A stretch of 64,000 nucleotides of DNA from Clarkia xantiana subsp. parviflora (lineage: Eukaryota > Streptophyta > Magnoliopsida > Myrtales > Onagraceae): NCBI GenBank assembly GCA_036873135.1, contig JAPTYO010000008.1:28608761-28672760 (forward strand), in the 5' to 3' direction. Below are positions 45,787-59,864 of this stretch, one piece after another. Every line of letters starts with the position of its first letter. The stretch's first letter is position 1. The notes beneath the pieces were generated by a model. That model saw nothing but the letters and a program-made list of their open reading frames with translations, was not told the origin of the DNA and made no database searches. A program made the position numbers and the translations under genes.

Positions 45787-46574
45787 TGTTAGGTTCTAAG
45801 TTTTAGGTCAACGGGTCGTCGGCCTAAACCTTACTCCTCACTGATGAAACTACGGGTTCGGTGCTCCTAGGTCCTGTCGTTCTGATCCGTGTCCTTCTGC
45901 TTCCTTGCTTCTCTCCTTGTACCCTGCAAGAGGGGCAGTATCAAGCACAAAGGGGGGGGGGGGTGGTGCTTGATGAACCCTCTCCGATGCCTAAGTCAGA
46001 ATGATATTTCTAGAGAGATAAAGCTAGAGAGATGTCAGAGCTAAGCTTCACAATTAGCCAAGATGATCAAATGAATGGTGGAAGGGCTGTATTTATAGGC
46101 AACAGTGTCATTAAGGTGACTTAATGACATCGTTAACCTTTGAACACAATTAATTAGTCCTTGATCCCATAATTAAAACCTTAAAGCATGGAGAGGTTGG
46201 CGGAAATAGTCTAAGTGCGGGAGTCGGAAAATGGAGCCGGGGCCCTTGGGGGCGAGGAGAAAATCCGACCCCCAAGGGTAGGGGTTGGGTGTGGCCACCC
46301 AATCCCTCCCTAGGGGAGAGGGGTTGGCCAACCCTTTCTCCCCTAGGGGAGATCGGGTTGGCTGACCCGATCTCCCCTAGGGGAGGTCGGGTGTGGCCAC
46401 CCGACCTCACCTAGGTGAGTTCGTCGCGGTCCGGACGAGTATTTTCGCCTTGTCCGGACCGTTGGTGTTTCGGCGGGGTGTTTGGGTCGAAGTTTCGATT
46501 TATAATCATTAACGGGGTGATCAAAATAAAATGATTCGGAATTCAACGGGTTCAAATTGGGCGTATATCCATCA
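45787..46574 (-). repeat. E4 5' LTR
   Basis: 788 bp, starting TGTTAGG on the plus strand. It differs from the left LTR at only a few positions by eye and has a longer G run near 45953. The hairpin is conserved at 46343-46380. Confidence 0.88.
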
Positions 46575-47328
46575 ATGCATTCTCTTCAAGGGCATGCATT
46601 CCCTTCATCTTTGACTGCTTCATCTTTCTCTCAATCATTTCTTCTAAGGCCTTAGCCGTGAGTCCCGTGATTGGGATGTTATTGTCGTATGCGGGCTTCC
46701 TCCACCCATCATTGCATGTGTCAGCACGGCTTGCTGTCTTGAAGCTATCTTCTTTGTGTAGGCGTTGTGAATTGCTCACAGGAGGTTACTTCCATCTTAC
46801 TCCATGTTGTTGCTTCACGCCAACACTTGGGGTGCATGAACGTGCTGACTCCTTCCTGGCCTGTCAGAAGGTACCTTTAGAGTCTCTTATTACTTCTGGA
46901 TGCTGCTGCTTTTGATGGTTGACATCATGCGACGCCTCCCTAGCTGGTGCAGCTTGTTGGTTAGCATGCGGGGGTGGTGGCGGAGGTGCGGCATATCCTT
47001 GAATCCTTAGAATCTCCCTGAGAGCAAGGAGTTCTTCAAGTGCCGCCATCATCGCCGGTGTGACTGGAGGCATGTTGGTTGTATTCCTTGGTTGTTGCTG
47101 TGCTTCCTCAGCTGGCATCCCAGATGGGAATTCCTGATTCATCCTCGTCCTTTACTCTTGCGCAGGTGCATTGTTTTGATCTTCCGGCCCGTATTGTGCA
47201 GGAGGCGCATTTGAAGATGGCATGGATGAAGCCGTAGATTCTGCATCCGGAATATGAGAAGGTCTTGGTTGGCTTCCCGTTGGCTTCACCTTGCTTGCAC
47301 CCGCCTTCTTTGGTCGTCTTCCTGTCAT
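46575..47328 (-). pseudogene. E2 gag, N-terminal part, separated by E4
   Basis: Starts MTGRRPKKAG at 47328, just inside the 5' LTR, parallel to the KRPGRPRKS start region of E1. It continues through PPVTPAMMAALEELLALRE and EMIERKMKQSKMKGMHALEE to the E4 insertion. In-frame stops lie at 47152-47154, near 46864 and near 46795. The same segment of E1 gag is open. Confidence 0.75.
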
Positions 47329-47364
47329 GGCTTGCAGTACGGCACGGCTTTTTGTTCGAATCAC

Positions 47365-47379
47365 TCCGACGGAGCCAAA
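47365..47379 (-). promoter_or_regulatory. E2 primer-binding site
   Basis: Minus-strand TTTGGCTCCGTCGGA directly inside the 5' LTR. It differs from the GGCGCC form of E1, E3 and E4. Confidence 0.65.
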
Positions 47380-48078
47380 TGTTATGTCTACTTCCACTTG
47401 GGTAGCTTCGGGCTTCTTTTTCACGAACGGGCTCGGGATGTGTGTACAGGAACGGGTACGCCGCGATCCCAGAAACACGATCCTTGAACTTTAGTCTTCA
47501 ACTTCCTGGCTTTGATCTCTCGAAATCCGGATACTGCACAAGGGGCAGTAACCAGCGTGGGAGAGGGGGGGATGCTGGTTGGGCCCTCTCCGACGCTCAA
47601 GTCAAAATCTTCTACAGAGAGAAAGCCTTTTAGAGAGAAGTCAGAGCATCCAATGTCCAAAATGAGGGAGTTGTCCTGAAATGGGAGACCTAGGCCCCTA
47701 TTTATAGGGAACCTAAGGATCATGCCCAGTTTTGAACAGCTTGATGTCGGTATGAAGGAAAACGTATACCGTCATCAAGGTGGACTATGCATGCACCGAC
47801 TTCTCGTACTCGGCCAAATAATCGGGATGAGCGCGCGGAGAACATCGGTAATCCGGACCTACCCGGATTGTTTAGCAATCCGGGCCTCCGGATCGCCTTA
47901 GGGCAATCCGGGCCTCCGGATCGCCTTAGGGCAATCCGAAATTCCTCCGGTCCGGGTAATGCGCGTATTCCGGACCGTTTTAGACTTGGGTGTCTGCGGA
48001 AGAGTTCTTTTACAGGTTTGGAGTATTTTGCGAGGCCTGAAATGAAAATAGGAACCCGAATTGGACAGATATCTAACA
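47380..48078 (-). repeat. E2 5' LTR
   Basis: 699 bp. It contains a 28-bp tandem duplication (CCGGGCCTCCGGATCGCC unit, about 47880-47935) not in the other LTR. TATA-like sequence lies at 47697-47707. Confidence 0.88.
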
Positions 48079-48083
48079 CCCGC

Positions 48084-48174
48084 GAGCTCAAATAACCCGT
48101 CATGAAAATTACACAACACTTCAAGGACCCGACGAATTTCGAGTCAACGACCCGCGAATAGTCAGGATCCAACA
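48084..48174 (+). repeat. E3 5' LTR, last part
   Basis: The final 91 bp of the LTR begun at 33810, after E2 and its duplication. It ends GGATCCAACA and is followed at once by the primer site. Confidence 0.7.
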
Positions 48175-48192
48175 TTTTGGCGCCGTCTGCGA
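48175..48192 (+). promoter_or_regulatory. E3 primer-binding site
   Basis: TTTTGGCGCCGTCTGCGA directly after the LTR. It is the same core as in E1 and E4 but on the plus strand, which fixes the orientation of E3. Confidence 0.75.
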
Positions 48193-50484
48193 GATTCGAA
48201 CAAAAAAGCTCTCGCCTACCGGCAACAGCTATATGGCAAACATATACGTTATACATGGTGGTGTTATGCAGGAGAAACATACGCGTCCTAGAAGATGCAA
48301 CATGCTGAAGAACACCAACATGATGATGAACCAATCCAAACGTGGACATTCATAGTGGATTCCTAATAGGATATGCATGGTCCAGAAAAGAGACATGAAA
48401 AGACCAACACTGAAGCGCCACGTCGCGCTACGCTGCATTACTCTAACGTTGTAACCACCGCTATGGCGACTGCGTCTACCGGCACCCCTACAACAGGGTG
48501 CACCAAGGCAGCAGCAATCGCTGCTATCAACACTAACACTACCACAACTGCGACTTCTATTACCACCAATCATTGACGTTCAACCAACATTTTTCACGTG
48601 TCGTGATCACTCCGGCTCGGCGAAGGGATCGCTACTGCCAGAAATCGTCTTCAACTGAAGCCATTGACAAGACGACCTAGTCCAAACCTTATGGTGGGGG
48701 TACCAATGCGAATCCCCCAGACGCACACAAGCACGCCTATCACAATCCTAGAAAACGCGCGCACATACAAAGTGCGTGCGTTTCTACCCAACGCTAGACA
48801 TAGCAACACCCCCAGAGGGACAATGTGCAAAACAAACGCGCAAACAATGCGCAACATGACAAACACAAAACAGGAGGTATACAAGACCGCCCATGACAGA
48901 CGAAACGAGCAATGACAACGATTCCAAACCCCACTAAGGGAAGGAAACATGCAATCAGAACAATTATCATCATCCGGTTCCGACTCAACTGCTCAATACG
49001 TCGCGACCGCGCAAAATCCTTAATTTCTTGTCAATCTCCAACCAGGGGCATGCGCCGATTACACCTCTATGAAGGACTCCAAACTCTTCAAACATTGCAT
49101 CGCGGTAAAAAACAAGGGGGGGGGGGCAGCATTCAAGGGACAACCCCATCACCAGTGCAGAACGTTATTCAATATCGACTCCTGCGCTATACGCACATCT
49201 GTGCCAAACCCATCACGTGGAGAAGATGACATAGCTATCTCCGACATCCTATAAATACTCCTTTGTCGAGCAAATTAGAAGGAGGCGACTCTAACACGGA
49301 TGGATAGGCCCCAGGCAATCCCACGTACCTACATATGCCTACGCGCTATTACATGTGCCTATGCGCACCTACATGTGCCTACGCGCACATACATGTGCGT
49401 ACACGCACTAACCTAAGCATGCGCGGACTAGTGCGAATGTTAAAGGTAACATAAGCACTACACCCGATAACAACAAAAGGAAAAGAAGGGGACCTTGTCA
49501 TTTTGACATTCCTCAACCACGTATACATCTGTAACACAAGCACAACTTCAAAATAAGTTAAGCTACAAGTCATAGCCACGGCGGGGGTACAACACCATGA
49601 AGAATCATAAGAACGCACAAAGTCGACACAAAGCGTACCAATGCCTCTCACAACAACGAGACACGCGTCCAAGCAGGGAACAGTTACCCCTACTCAATCC
49701 CACCAACAAATACACTTGAATCAAAATGCAAGGAATATGAGGGAGATAATTTACAAATCCTCCTAAAAAATGGGTGCTGCCACACAGCAGTCACCAAGGG
49801 AAATGCCCAACACTCGTCGCAAGAACGGGGGCACGTCGTGAACTACGACTATTAAAAGGGTTTAGCGGTATCCTACTTACAAGAGATACTCATCACATCC
49901 GTGCAAAGAAAGATGGTGTGACTGCCAAGCGACTAGGCGGCACCGAACGAACAAGTGCTTGTCACCCCACCTAACTGTTGGGAAGAACTTCAGAAATGAA
50001 AGGTCACGCGAACACGCGAAAACGCGAGCATCACTCTTCCTGAGGAAATCACATACGAGGAAAACAACCTTAACATCCTATACGGATTCAATCCAAGATA
50101 TCAACACCAGGTATCGCCCTCAAAAGGCAATCACTTCTATTCAAAAAGGTCCAGGTAACCGGCATATTGTCGAAACTCGAGTAAGAGGTAATAACTCTAT
50201 GCGAAATACTAAACAGAATAGAACAGACTACTCGGGTAAGATACCTACCTCGAATAGTCGGATTTAGTCAGAACATAATGCAAGCTGAACGGAACAGACT
50301 AGTCGCGAATAGTCTGATCCAGTCATATTGACATTACAAACTGAACAAAACGAAGTAGCCGAACCTGATATAAGGATCGAATAATTGAGTCTAATCTAGT
50401 CCAGTTGGACGACGTGACTGGCGACATAGCCTTACAAGGAGACTTATAGCTCCATATTACTTATTAACAAATACATAGCCTTAC
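48193..50484 (+). mobile_element. E3 internal remainder, decayed
   Basis: About 2.3 kb after the E3 primer site with no recognisable gag, protease or pol. It contains a Thr/Ala-rich ORF (48373-48576) without known motifs and a CCTACATGTGCCTACGCGCA-type tandem repeat at 49325-49410. Words such as CGAATAGTC recur near 50255-50315. No 3' LTR or matching duplication was found, so E3 appears to be truncated. Confidence 0.5.
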
Positions 50485-50864
50485 AACATGTTTGAAAAAG
50501 ATAGTTTTATGGATTAATTTTTTTTTAAATATACAACAAGCTTGCAAAAGATGTTAAAATGACATACCGCCCGCTTGTTATCAATGGTCTCATTAATTAA
50601 TTGGACACGCGCGAAATATATTCTTAGAAAAAATAATAATAATTAAAACAAGAAATTATTTTATACATAACAATGATTATTAATGGGTGGATGTAGATAA
50701 TAATAATAATAATTATTATTATTTTTTAAAAACGTGATCCGCACGTGTCCACTTAATGAGACTAGTGACAACAAGTGGACGATAGTCATTTTACCATATT
50801 TTGTAAGCTTGTTGTACATTTTAAAAAAAATTGGTCCATAAAACCATTTTTTTTCAAACATGTT
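50485..50864. mobile_element. MITE with roughly 80-bp inverted repeats
   Basis: The left end AACATGTTTGAAAAAGAT matches the reverse complement of the right end (AACATGTTTGAAAAAAAAT). Similarity continues through TACAACAAGCTT. The centre holds an AATAAT/ATTATT microsatellite. A partial extra copy of the right end lies at about 50876-50920. Confidence 0.6.
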
Positions 50865-51692
50865 ATACGTTATAAAACATATTGGTCCATAAAACCATAT
50901 TTTTCAAACATGTTGCATGTTTTACATACTTTTCGCTATTTATTTATATTGTAAACTATCTAAAATATTACCAATAAAGAAATGAAAACATAAGCAAAAG
51001 CAAAACAATATCAGGGGCATGACAATTAATTCTATCAACATTTAAGTTTAGAAATAAAATTGATCACAATCTTGCACTGCAATAGATTAAATCATTAAAG
51101 TTTCATTTTTCGGAAAAAAATGGTCAAATCATTCATTAACAAAATACTTGAACAGCATGATAACTTGCAAGTTAAAATTTTTAATTATTGTGATTGAATT
51201 ATATGTATTCATATTAAAACAATAGGTGATTGAGTAGTTGATGTAGTAATGACATGAAATTTGAATTAAAAAATTGGAAATCGTTTCATAAAAAACCATT
51301 GATATAAAAAAAAAGGAATGTCTTAGTGTAAAACGATATTGAGAATCGAAATTTATACTCATATTGAATCAAAATGCATAAATTATAAATTCAGAGCATT
51401 ACATACAAAATAATACAAAACGTTTAAATACATTATCTACATAATAATACCTAACATTGTCGAAAATAATTATTACAGAAAAAATCGCACCCCACGGAGC
51501 AAATACCTAGTAATTATTATCTATTTATAGTTGTAGGCAATCATGTTTCTCGTTGATTCATCAATAACTACTACCCTACAAATCCTAGGAACCAAATAAA
51601 TTAAAGTACTTAAAATAGATGGATGCATAGTTATAAAGTGGGTGGACGTTGGCTGAATCAATACAACAAGTAGACTAGAATAATATAATAAG
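50865..51692 (+). promoter_or_regulatory. upstream region of the subtilase gene
   Basis: AT-rich, with no gene. It must contain the subtilase promoter. AATATAATAAG precedes the ATG, but a specific TATA box cannot be fixed by eye. Confidence 0.4.
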
Positions 51693-53854
51693 ATGGGAAA
51701 ATTAGGGTTTGTTGTTATGTATGTGTTTGTTATTGGTATGATGAGTTGGGCCATGGGGGAGAAGAAGGTGTACGTAGTCCAAATGAAAGCACCCGTTAAA
51801 CCAACACCCTTTAACACCAAAGGAGCCTGGTTTGCGGCGAGCCTCCATTCAGTGGACTCGAACCTCAAACAAACCAATTTTCTCTACACATACGATAAGG
51901 TGATGCAAGGGTACGCAGTGTCGTTAGACCCTAAAGACGCGGATGCACTAAGTAAGCGAGACTCAGTCCTGGGGGTGTATGAGAGCCAGGAGTACAAGCC
52001 TGTGACCACCCATACACCCAAGTTTTTGAACGTCGTGGACGGTATGGGTGGGGGCGATCAGGGTTCCAGTGATGTCATCATCGGTTTACTTGATACTGGG
52101 ATTTGGCCGGAATCCAAAAGTTTTAACGACGCCGGCTTTTCTGATGTTCCACCACGATGGAAGGGTTCCTGCCAAAAAGGCCCCGACTTTGATCCCTCTC
52201 TTTGCAACAAGAAACTCGTTGGGGCTCAATTCTTTCCAGAGGGTTTTAAAGCAATGATGGAATCGGAAGGTAACTCTAGTCTTCCAACACCTAAAATTAA
52301 TCATATCTTAGTCCTCCTGGCTTCTGATATTAATTATATTTGGTTGATATATAGGTGAAAATGTGACCGTCGTCTTTTCACCTCGGGATGATTTAGGGCA
52401 TGGAACCCACACCGCAAGCACGGCTGGTGGGTCGCTGGTCCCGAACGCCAGCTACATTGGACTAGCCAGCGGCACCGCACGAGGCATGGCTCCCCATGCG
52501 CGTATCGCGATGTACAGGGTCTGCTTCTTGGGCCGATGTATGTCAGCCGACGTCCTCGCAGGGTTCGACAGGGCCATTACCGACGGCGTGGACATCATCT
52601 CGGTTTCTATCGGACGCGTTGAACTAGATAAATCTTACGACAGCGATATGCTCAGTGTGGGCTCCTTCTCCGCGATGGAGAACGGTATCACAGTCTCAGC
52701 AGCTGCCGGAAACGACGGACCCGAACACTCGACACTTTGCAACGGTAACCCATGGTTGATTACCGTCGGTGCAAGCAGCATAGACCGTGATTACCCGGGA
52801 TTTATCGAATTGGGAAACAAGAAGCAGTTCACCGGGTCAACCTTGTATGTCGGTCCTGGCATCGATACCCAGACCGGAGTGGTATACAACAAAGGTACGT
52901 ATTACGAAACCATAATCTACCTAATATCTATCTATTTTTAATAGGGATTTAAATCAAATTGGTACTGTGCCCAAAACAAATTGGTACGTCCACTAAATTT
53001 TGTTGCTTTTTGGTACCCAAGTTATTCTGGGTGTTGCACCGTTAGAGTTTCTGGTTAAAACTAACAGAATCCCATTTTTGGCACATGAAAAGACCAAAAT
53101 ACCCTTTTTGCATAATAGCTACATAATAGCAACTCAAAACTTTGAACCCAATATCTCACTCATTTCTTCATCTTTTGGACGATTTTTTTTTAAACCGCAT
53201 AACTTTTCGAGATTTATGCAACCAAAATAGCCGTAAATTGATTTGCCCAGTCTTTTTTTTTTTTTCAAATAAACAACCGTTTTCCATGTTAATTCATTTT
53301 TTTTGGTATCAGACTCCATCGCATTCTAACACTTATCACCCTTGATCACCCACTTTTTTTACTAATTGGGTGATTAAGGGTGATAAGTGTTAGAATGCGG
53401 TGGAGTCTGATACAAAAAAGAATGAATTAACATGGAAAACGATGTTTATTGAAAAAAAAAACTGGAAAATTTACTTTACGCTGTTTGGGTTGCATAGATC
53501 TCGAAAAGTTTTGTGGTTTAAAAAAAAATTTGTCCAAAAAGATGAATAAATGAGTGAGATATTGGGTTACAAAGTTTTGAGTTGCTATTATGTAGCTATT
53601 ATGCAAAAAGGGTATTTTGGTCTTTTCATGCGCCAAAAATGGGATTCTGTTAGTTTTAACTAGAAATTCTAACGGTGCACCATCCAGAGGATAACTCGGG
53701 TACTAAAAAGCAACAAAATTTAGAGGAGGTACGAATTCGTTTTGGGGTGTTAACCCATGTATGTACCAACTTGATTTAAATCCTTTTTTTAATAATATAA
53801 CTTAATCAGCAAGCAAGCAAGCATATATTAAAAAATATTTGTACTTATTTATCC

Positions 53855-53910
<56 letters not shown>

Positions 53911-55139
53911 GAATTAAAGGAAGGTCTGAAGGAAATATATGCTTCGGAACGTTAGACGGTGCGGCGAATAAAGGTAAAGTGGTGATGTGCGACTATGGAA
54001 ATATGTCGATGATGGGGGGTAAAGAAGAAGCGGTAAGAGATGCGGGAGGAGTGGGGGTAATCTTGGAAGCATTAGCGAGGGAAGGAAGGGGGGCTTTGAT
54101 AGCTGATCCCCACATCATGCCGGCAATCAGAGTCGATAGTGTGGTTTACAATGAAATCAAGGGATATGTGATGTCAGACCCTAACCCCACCGTTCGGATG
54201 ACATTTGGCAAGGATCGGTTCAACGTTAAGCCGGCCCCGATGGTTGCGAGCTTCAGTTCACGCGGCCCAGACCGTATTGCCCCCCACATACTCAAACCCG
54301 ACCTCATTGCTCCCGGTCTCAATATTTTGGCTGCATATATAAGTGCTGAAATTCCCGATGGCCCACCTGATACAAGGATTGATTTCATCTTCAACTCAGG
54401 TACCTCATTTCTTTTCTTTTCAAACATCATTTCATTATATATATAACGTACGCGTGTTTTGTTGTGACTTGTATGTATAGGTACATCGATGGCGACTCCA
54501 CATGTGAGCGGCATAGTAGCACTGCTCAAAGCAGCCCACCCTGATTGGGACCCGAGTGTGATCAAATCCGCCCTCATGACCACCACAGATACCCTCGACA
54601 ACACTGGCAAGCCCATACTCGACTCTTTCACAAGTGCACCCGCGACCCCGTTAGATATGGGTGCGGGTCACATTAACCCCCGAGCCGCCCTTAACCCCGG
54701 CCTCGTTTATCAAATCACACGAGACCAGTATGTCGGCTTCCTTTGCTCCCTCAACTTGGAAACAACCATGGTCCAGAGAATCACCCGTCACCCTGTCGAG
54801 AACTGCTCAACTAAGCTTTCCGACCCTGCCCAACTCAACTACCCATCTTTCTCTGTCATTTTCTCCAACAACAACAATTTGCTCAAGTATAATCGAGAGG
54901 TTACAAATGTCGGCGAGGCCGATTCGGTGTACGATATTCTTGTAAACGCGCCCCCATCAGTTTTGGTAGAGGTGGTGCCTAATAAGTTGGTTTTTAACCA
55001 GGTGGGGCAGAAACAGACCTATGAGGTTACGTTTACGGCTAAAGGAAACAAGGATAAGGTAGACCGCACATATGGCTCTGTTGTTTGGAAGAATGCTATG
55101 CACACTGTCAGGAGTCCGGTTGTTTTTTTATGGATATAG
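51693..55139 (+). CDS. subtilisin-like serine protease (plant SBT family)
   Basis: Secreted serine endopeptidase. Exons 51693-52269, 52355-52894, 53911-54399 and 54481-55139 join in frame to 754 aa, the usual length for the family. Signal peptide at residues 1-22 (MGKLGFVV onward); inhibitor I9 prodomain from about [11 protein letters not shown] to TTHTPKFL (25-111). Catalytic Asp134 in [11 protein letters not shown], His208 in GHGTHTAS, oxyanion Asn312 in AAAGNDGP and Ser538 in [11 protein letters not shown] are all present. A protease-associated domain sits between the His and Ser regions, and an Fn3-like C-terminal domain ends at VFLWI. Three introns: 85, 1016 and 81 bp. The long intron 2 contains a foldback MITE and a TA microsatellite. 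It looks intact and functional. The SBT subgroup cannot be fixed by eye. Confidence 0.93.
52944..53785. mobile_element. foldback MULE-type MITE in subtilase intron 2
   Basis: 842 bp, made almost entirely of two arms of about 415 bp. The left end is GGGATTTAAATC and the right end reversed is AAGGATTTAAATC. A 9-bp duplication TTTTTAATA flanks it at 52935-52943 and 53786-53794, the size typical of Mutator-like elements. The arms meet near 53360 around ACTAATTGGG. Transcribed in the intron, it would form a very long hairpin. ORFs inside it are artefacts. Confidence 0.8.
53861..53906. repeat. TA dinucleotide microsatellite
   Basis: About 46 bp of TA repeats just before the exon 3 acceptor (TATATAAAAG, ending at 53910). 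It forms part of the pyrimidine-poor end of intron 2. Confidence 0.85.
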
Positions 55140-57826
<2,687 letters not shown>

Positions 57827-57985
57827 CACTACAAGAAAAAACGGTTTAACCTACCGCAGAAATGCTGACCGAGACGCCGGTCGGGAATGTAGTGCCGTTT
57901 TCCGACCGGATGACATCCGATTCGAGGGAAAAAGTGCCCCTGACCTTTTATTGACCGATTTTTCCGACATAATCTCCCTGTAAGC
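57827..57985 (+). mobile_element. CACTA (En/Spm-type) transposon terminus
   Basis: CACTACAAGAAAAAACGG is the canonical CACTA terminal repeat, preceded by TTA (57824-57826) as a possible 3-bp duplication. Subterminal GACCG/CGGTC words (GCCGGTCGGGAA, TTCCGACCGG) follow, as usual. The opposite terminus was not found in the window, so the extent of the element is unknown. It could include the B3 pseudogene that follows. Confidence 0.6.
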
Positions 57986-58400
57986 AAGCGGCTGGTACGA
58001 AATTAAAAACACTCACATGTACCTGACGCCCCATGCACGACTGGAGATTCCCTTTAGATATTCTGACTGATTTTATTACAAAACTAGTTCCCCACAAAAT
58101 TGATGTTCGTCGTTTATGTTCAGTTGTCTTGCAGACTTATCTCACTCTTTTGTCAACATAGTACGAGTTAAGAAGGTTAACTACTTTTGTATATCAAAGT
58201 CTCGGCATACCCCAAGTCTGAGAAACAAGCTAGATCAATTGGTAATCTTGTTCGGAGGCCAAATGGGCATCATGTTCCCCCGATCTGCACGTTAATTACA
58301 GATGACTGCAACAGTAAAAGTTCCTCCTAAATTGCAATACATGTGGGAACAAGTTCGGGGTTACATTGTCATAAGTAAATGTCTACGCATTCAATTGTAG

Positions 58401-59206
58401 GTGCTTCGACTAGAAATGTTCTCGATGGTGAGGCAGGGCCGATACAAAATGCGTTTGGCCTATGGTGTGGGAGATTTTACCGATGGTTGTATTTGGGATG
58501 TGAAGTTGGAACAGAAAAGAGACTCCCACAATGTGATCACTAGTTGCGCCTTCACAGACGGTTGGGACCAGTTCGCACACGATGTCTGCCTATCGATTGG
58601 GGACAATATCGTTTTCAAACTAGCCGGAGAAGATTTGATGTCTGTTCAAGTGTATAATCAGTAGGTTTTTCTGAAAGAAGGACTTGTAGCCGTGGAAAAC
58701 AGATCATATGGTGAGGAGGAAGAAGTTTCATCTTATGACTTAAGTTGTTTAGGTGACGGTGGTGGTGAAGACACCCGCTGTCGTGATTCCAATATCAGAT
58801 TAACCGGTAGCAAGTCAACTGTGTAAGATCCATCTGTAATTTCATCTCGCTTTTCATTAGACGTTTGGGAAGTGTTTGTTTTATTCATGTTTGTTTGTAT
58901 ACATATTTATAGTTTCGTTGGACTGTGCTGACTATTCCAAAGATGTTCGCTGTTTACAATCGGATGGACTGCTTGAGTGAAGTGGAGATTGTAGATCCTG
59001 TTGGAATGGTGTAGAAAGTAGAGGTTGAAACAGCACCTGTTAAGCACGGGTACAATCATCTACCGGTGCATCAACGTTCTCTGCGATACCGCTTTAAGAA
59101 GGGATAGAGGAATTTTTACATGGCGAACATATTAGGGAAGGGACAGTGCATTCACTTTGATGTTTCTCCAGAATGTACTCTGATTGGCACCATATACTAG
59201 TGGTTC
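58401..59206 (+). pseudogene. B3-domain (REM-like) transcription factor pseudogene
   Basis: Plant-specific B3 DNA-binding domains. Part 1 (58401-58664) has WDVKLEQ, then FTDGWDQFAHDVCLSIGDN and IVFKL, the C-terminal half of a B3 domain. An acidic linker follows past a TAG at 58662-58664 to a donor GTAAG near 58822; an acceptor TTTATAG near 58911 leads to part 2. Part 2 reads TIPKMFAVYN, KVEVE, RYRF, then RNFYMANILGKGQCIHFDV, a second B3 domain. Stops interrupt both parts, and several lie where B3 proteins have Trp. Two B3 domains in tandem suggest the REM group. The start is not defined. It lies 0.57 kb inside a CACTA end, so transposon capture is possible. Confidence 0.6.
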
Positions 59207-59864
59207 ATACATATATGGTATGTTTGCGGTCTTGTTGTTTCTGTGTTAATTAATGGATGGTGCCACTATAATTATGTTCCACGGAACTTTTGGTATGTGG
59301 TATGGAAACTTCAAGTATGTGGTATGGAAATTTTTGATATGTGGTCTGATCTTGATGATCTATTCGATGTGCTTACATACCTATGTACATGTACTTAATG
59401 TATGTTCTATTAAGTTGGCATAAGTTCGTCCAATTCACGTCACCGTTACCATAATAACCAAACTATTTGACTTAACATACTTTGTGTAAAATGTATTTTC
59501 AACTTTCATTCTTATTACTCGTAACTTGTAATACAATATTGTAAATGATATTTGAACACTACTTATTAATGATCAATACAATACACACTAAAGTAGTGTC
59601 TATATACACATTCATTTCTAAATCACGTCGACGGAACCGTCAAACGACTGAAACAAATAGAGTACGAAATTATAAAACGGAAAGTACCAGATCCAGTCTG
59701 TAAAACCTTTATGAGTATTTCAAACGGTATTTACAGTGACTCAGCAAGCAATACTATGATAAATTTATTTCTTGAATTAACTTAATCAAAGTATTGCTTG
59801 CCGAGTCACCGTCAACATGTTTAAAATACTCAAAAACTGGAGGCACTCACACACACTCACCTAT
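59207..59864. other. spacer with a long hairpin
   Basis: No gene. It includes the hairpin at 59710-59834, listed separately. Confidence 0.5.
59710..59834. repeat. 48-bp stem hairpin
   Basis: The left arm (about 59710-59759) and right arm (about 59785-59834) pair along nearly 50 bases. The core GCAAGCAATACT is perfect and only a few mismatches lie in GTGACTC(A/G)GCAAGC. The loop is about 25 bases. It could be a MITE remnant or a small-RNA precursor. Confidence 0.5.

Larger units (their letters stand above)
43339..46574 (-). mobile_element. E4: small LTR element without coding genes
   Basis: 3.2 kb, with LTRs of 784 bp (43339-44122) and 788 bp (45787-46574) that are almost identical, and only about 1.66 kb between. 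A primer site (CTTGGCGCCGTCTGTG) and polypurine tract (CTCGGGGGCATG) of the E1/E2 type are present, but no gag, protease or pol. This is a non-autonomous element that uses the terminal signals of the same group. It is inserted in the E2 gag gene, so it is younger than E2. Confidence 0.85.
34685..48078 (-). mobile_element. E2: non-autonomous Ty3/gypsy LTR element, host of E4
   Basis: A 13.4-kb span on the minus strand (about 10.2 kb without E4), with LTRs at 34685-35355 and 47380-48078 and the duplication CCCGC. It has the same plan as E1: minus-strand gag-protease-gag', no pol, and a plus-strand five-exon gene with a 66-bp palindromic array before it. Protein similarity to E1 is clear over gag, protease and the antisense gene, while the non-coding parts have mostly diverged. 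The two copies are therefore old relatives rather than a local duplication. Confidence 0.85.

Noticed and set aside
48373..48576. Thr/Ala-rich ORF in E3
   Set aside because: Low complexity, no gag or protease motif; left as part of the decayed element interior.
53000..53636. Small ORFs inside subtilase intron 2
   Set aside because: They come from the two arms of the foldback MITE and mirror each other.
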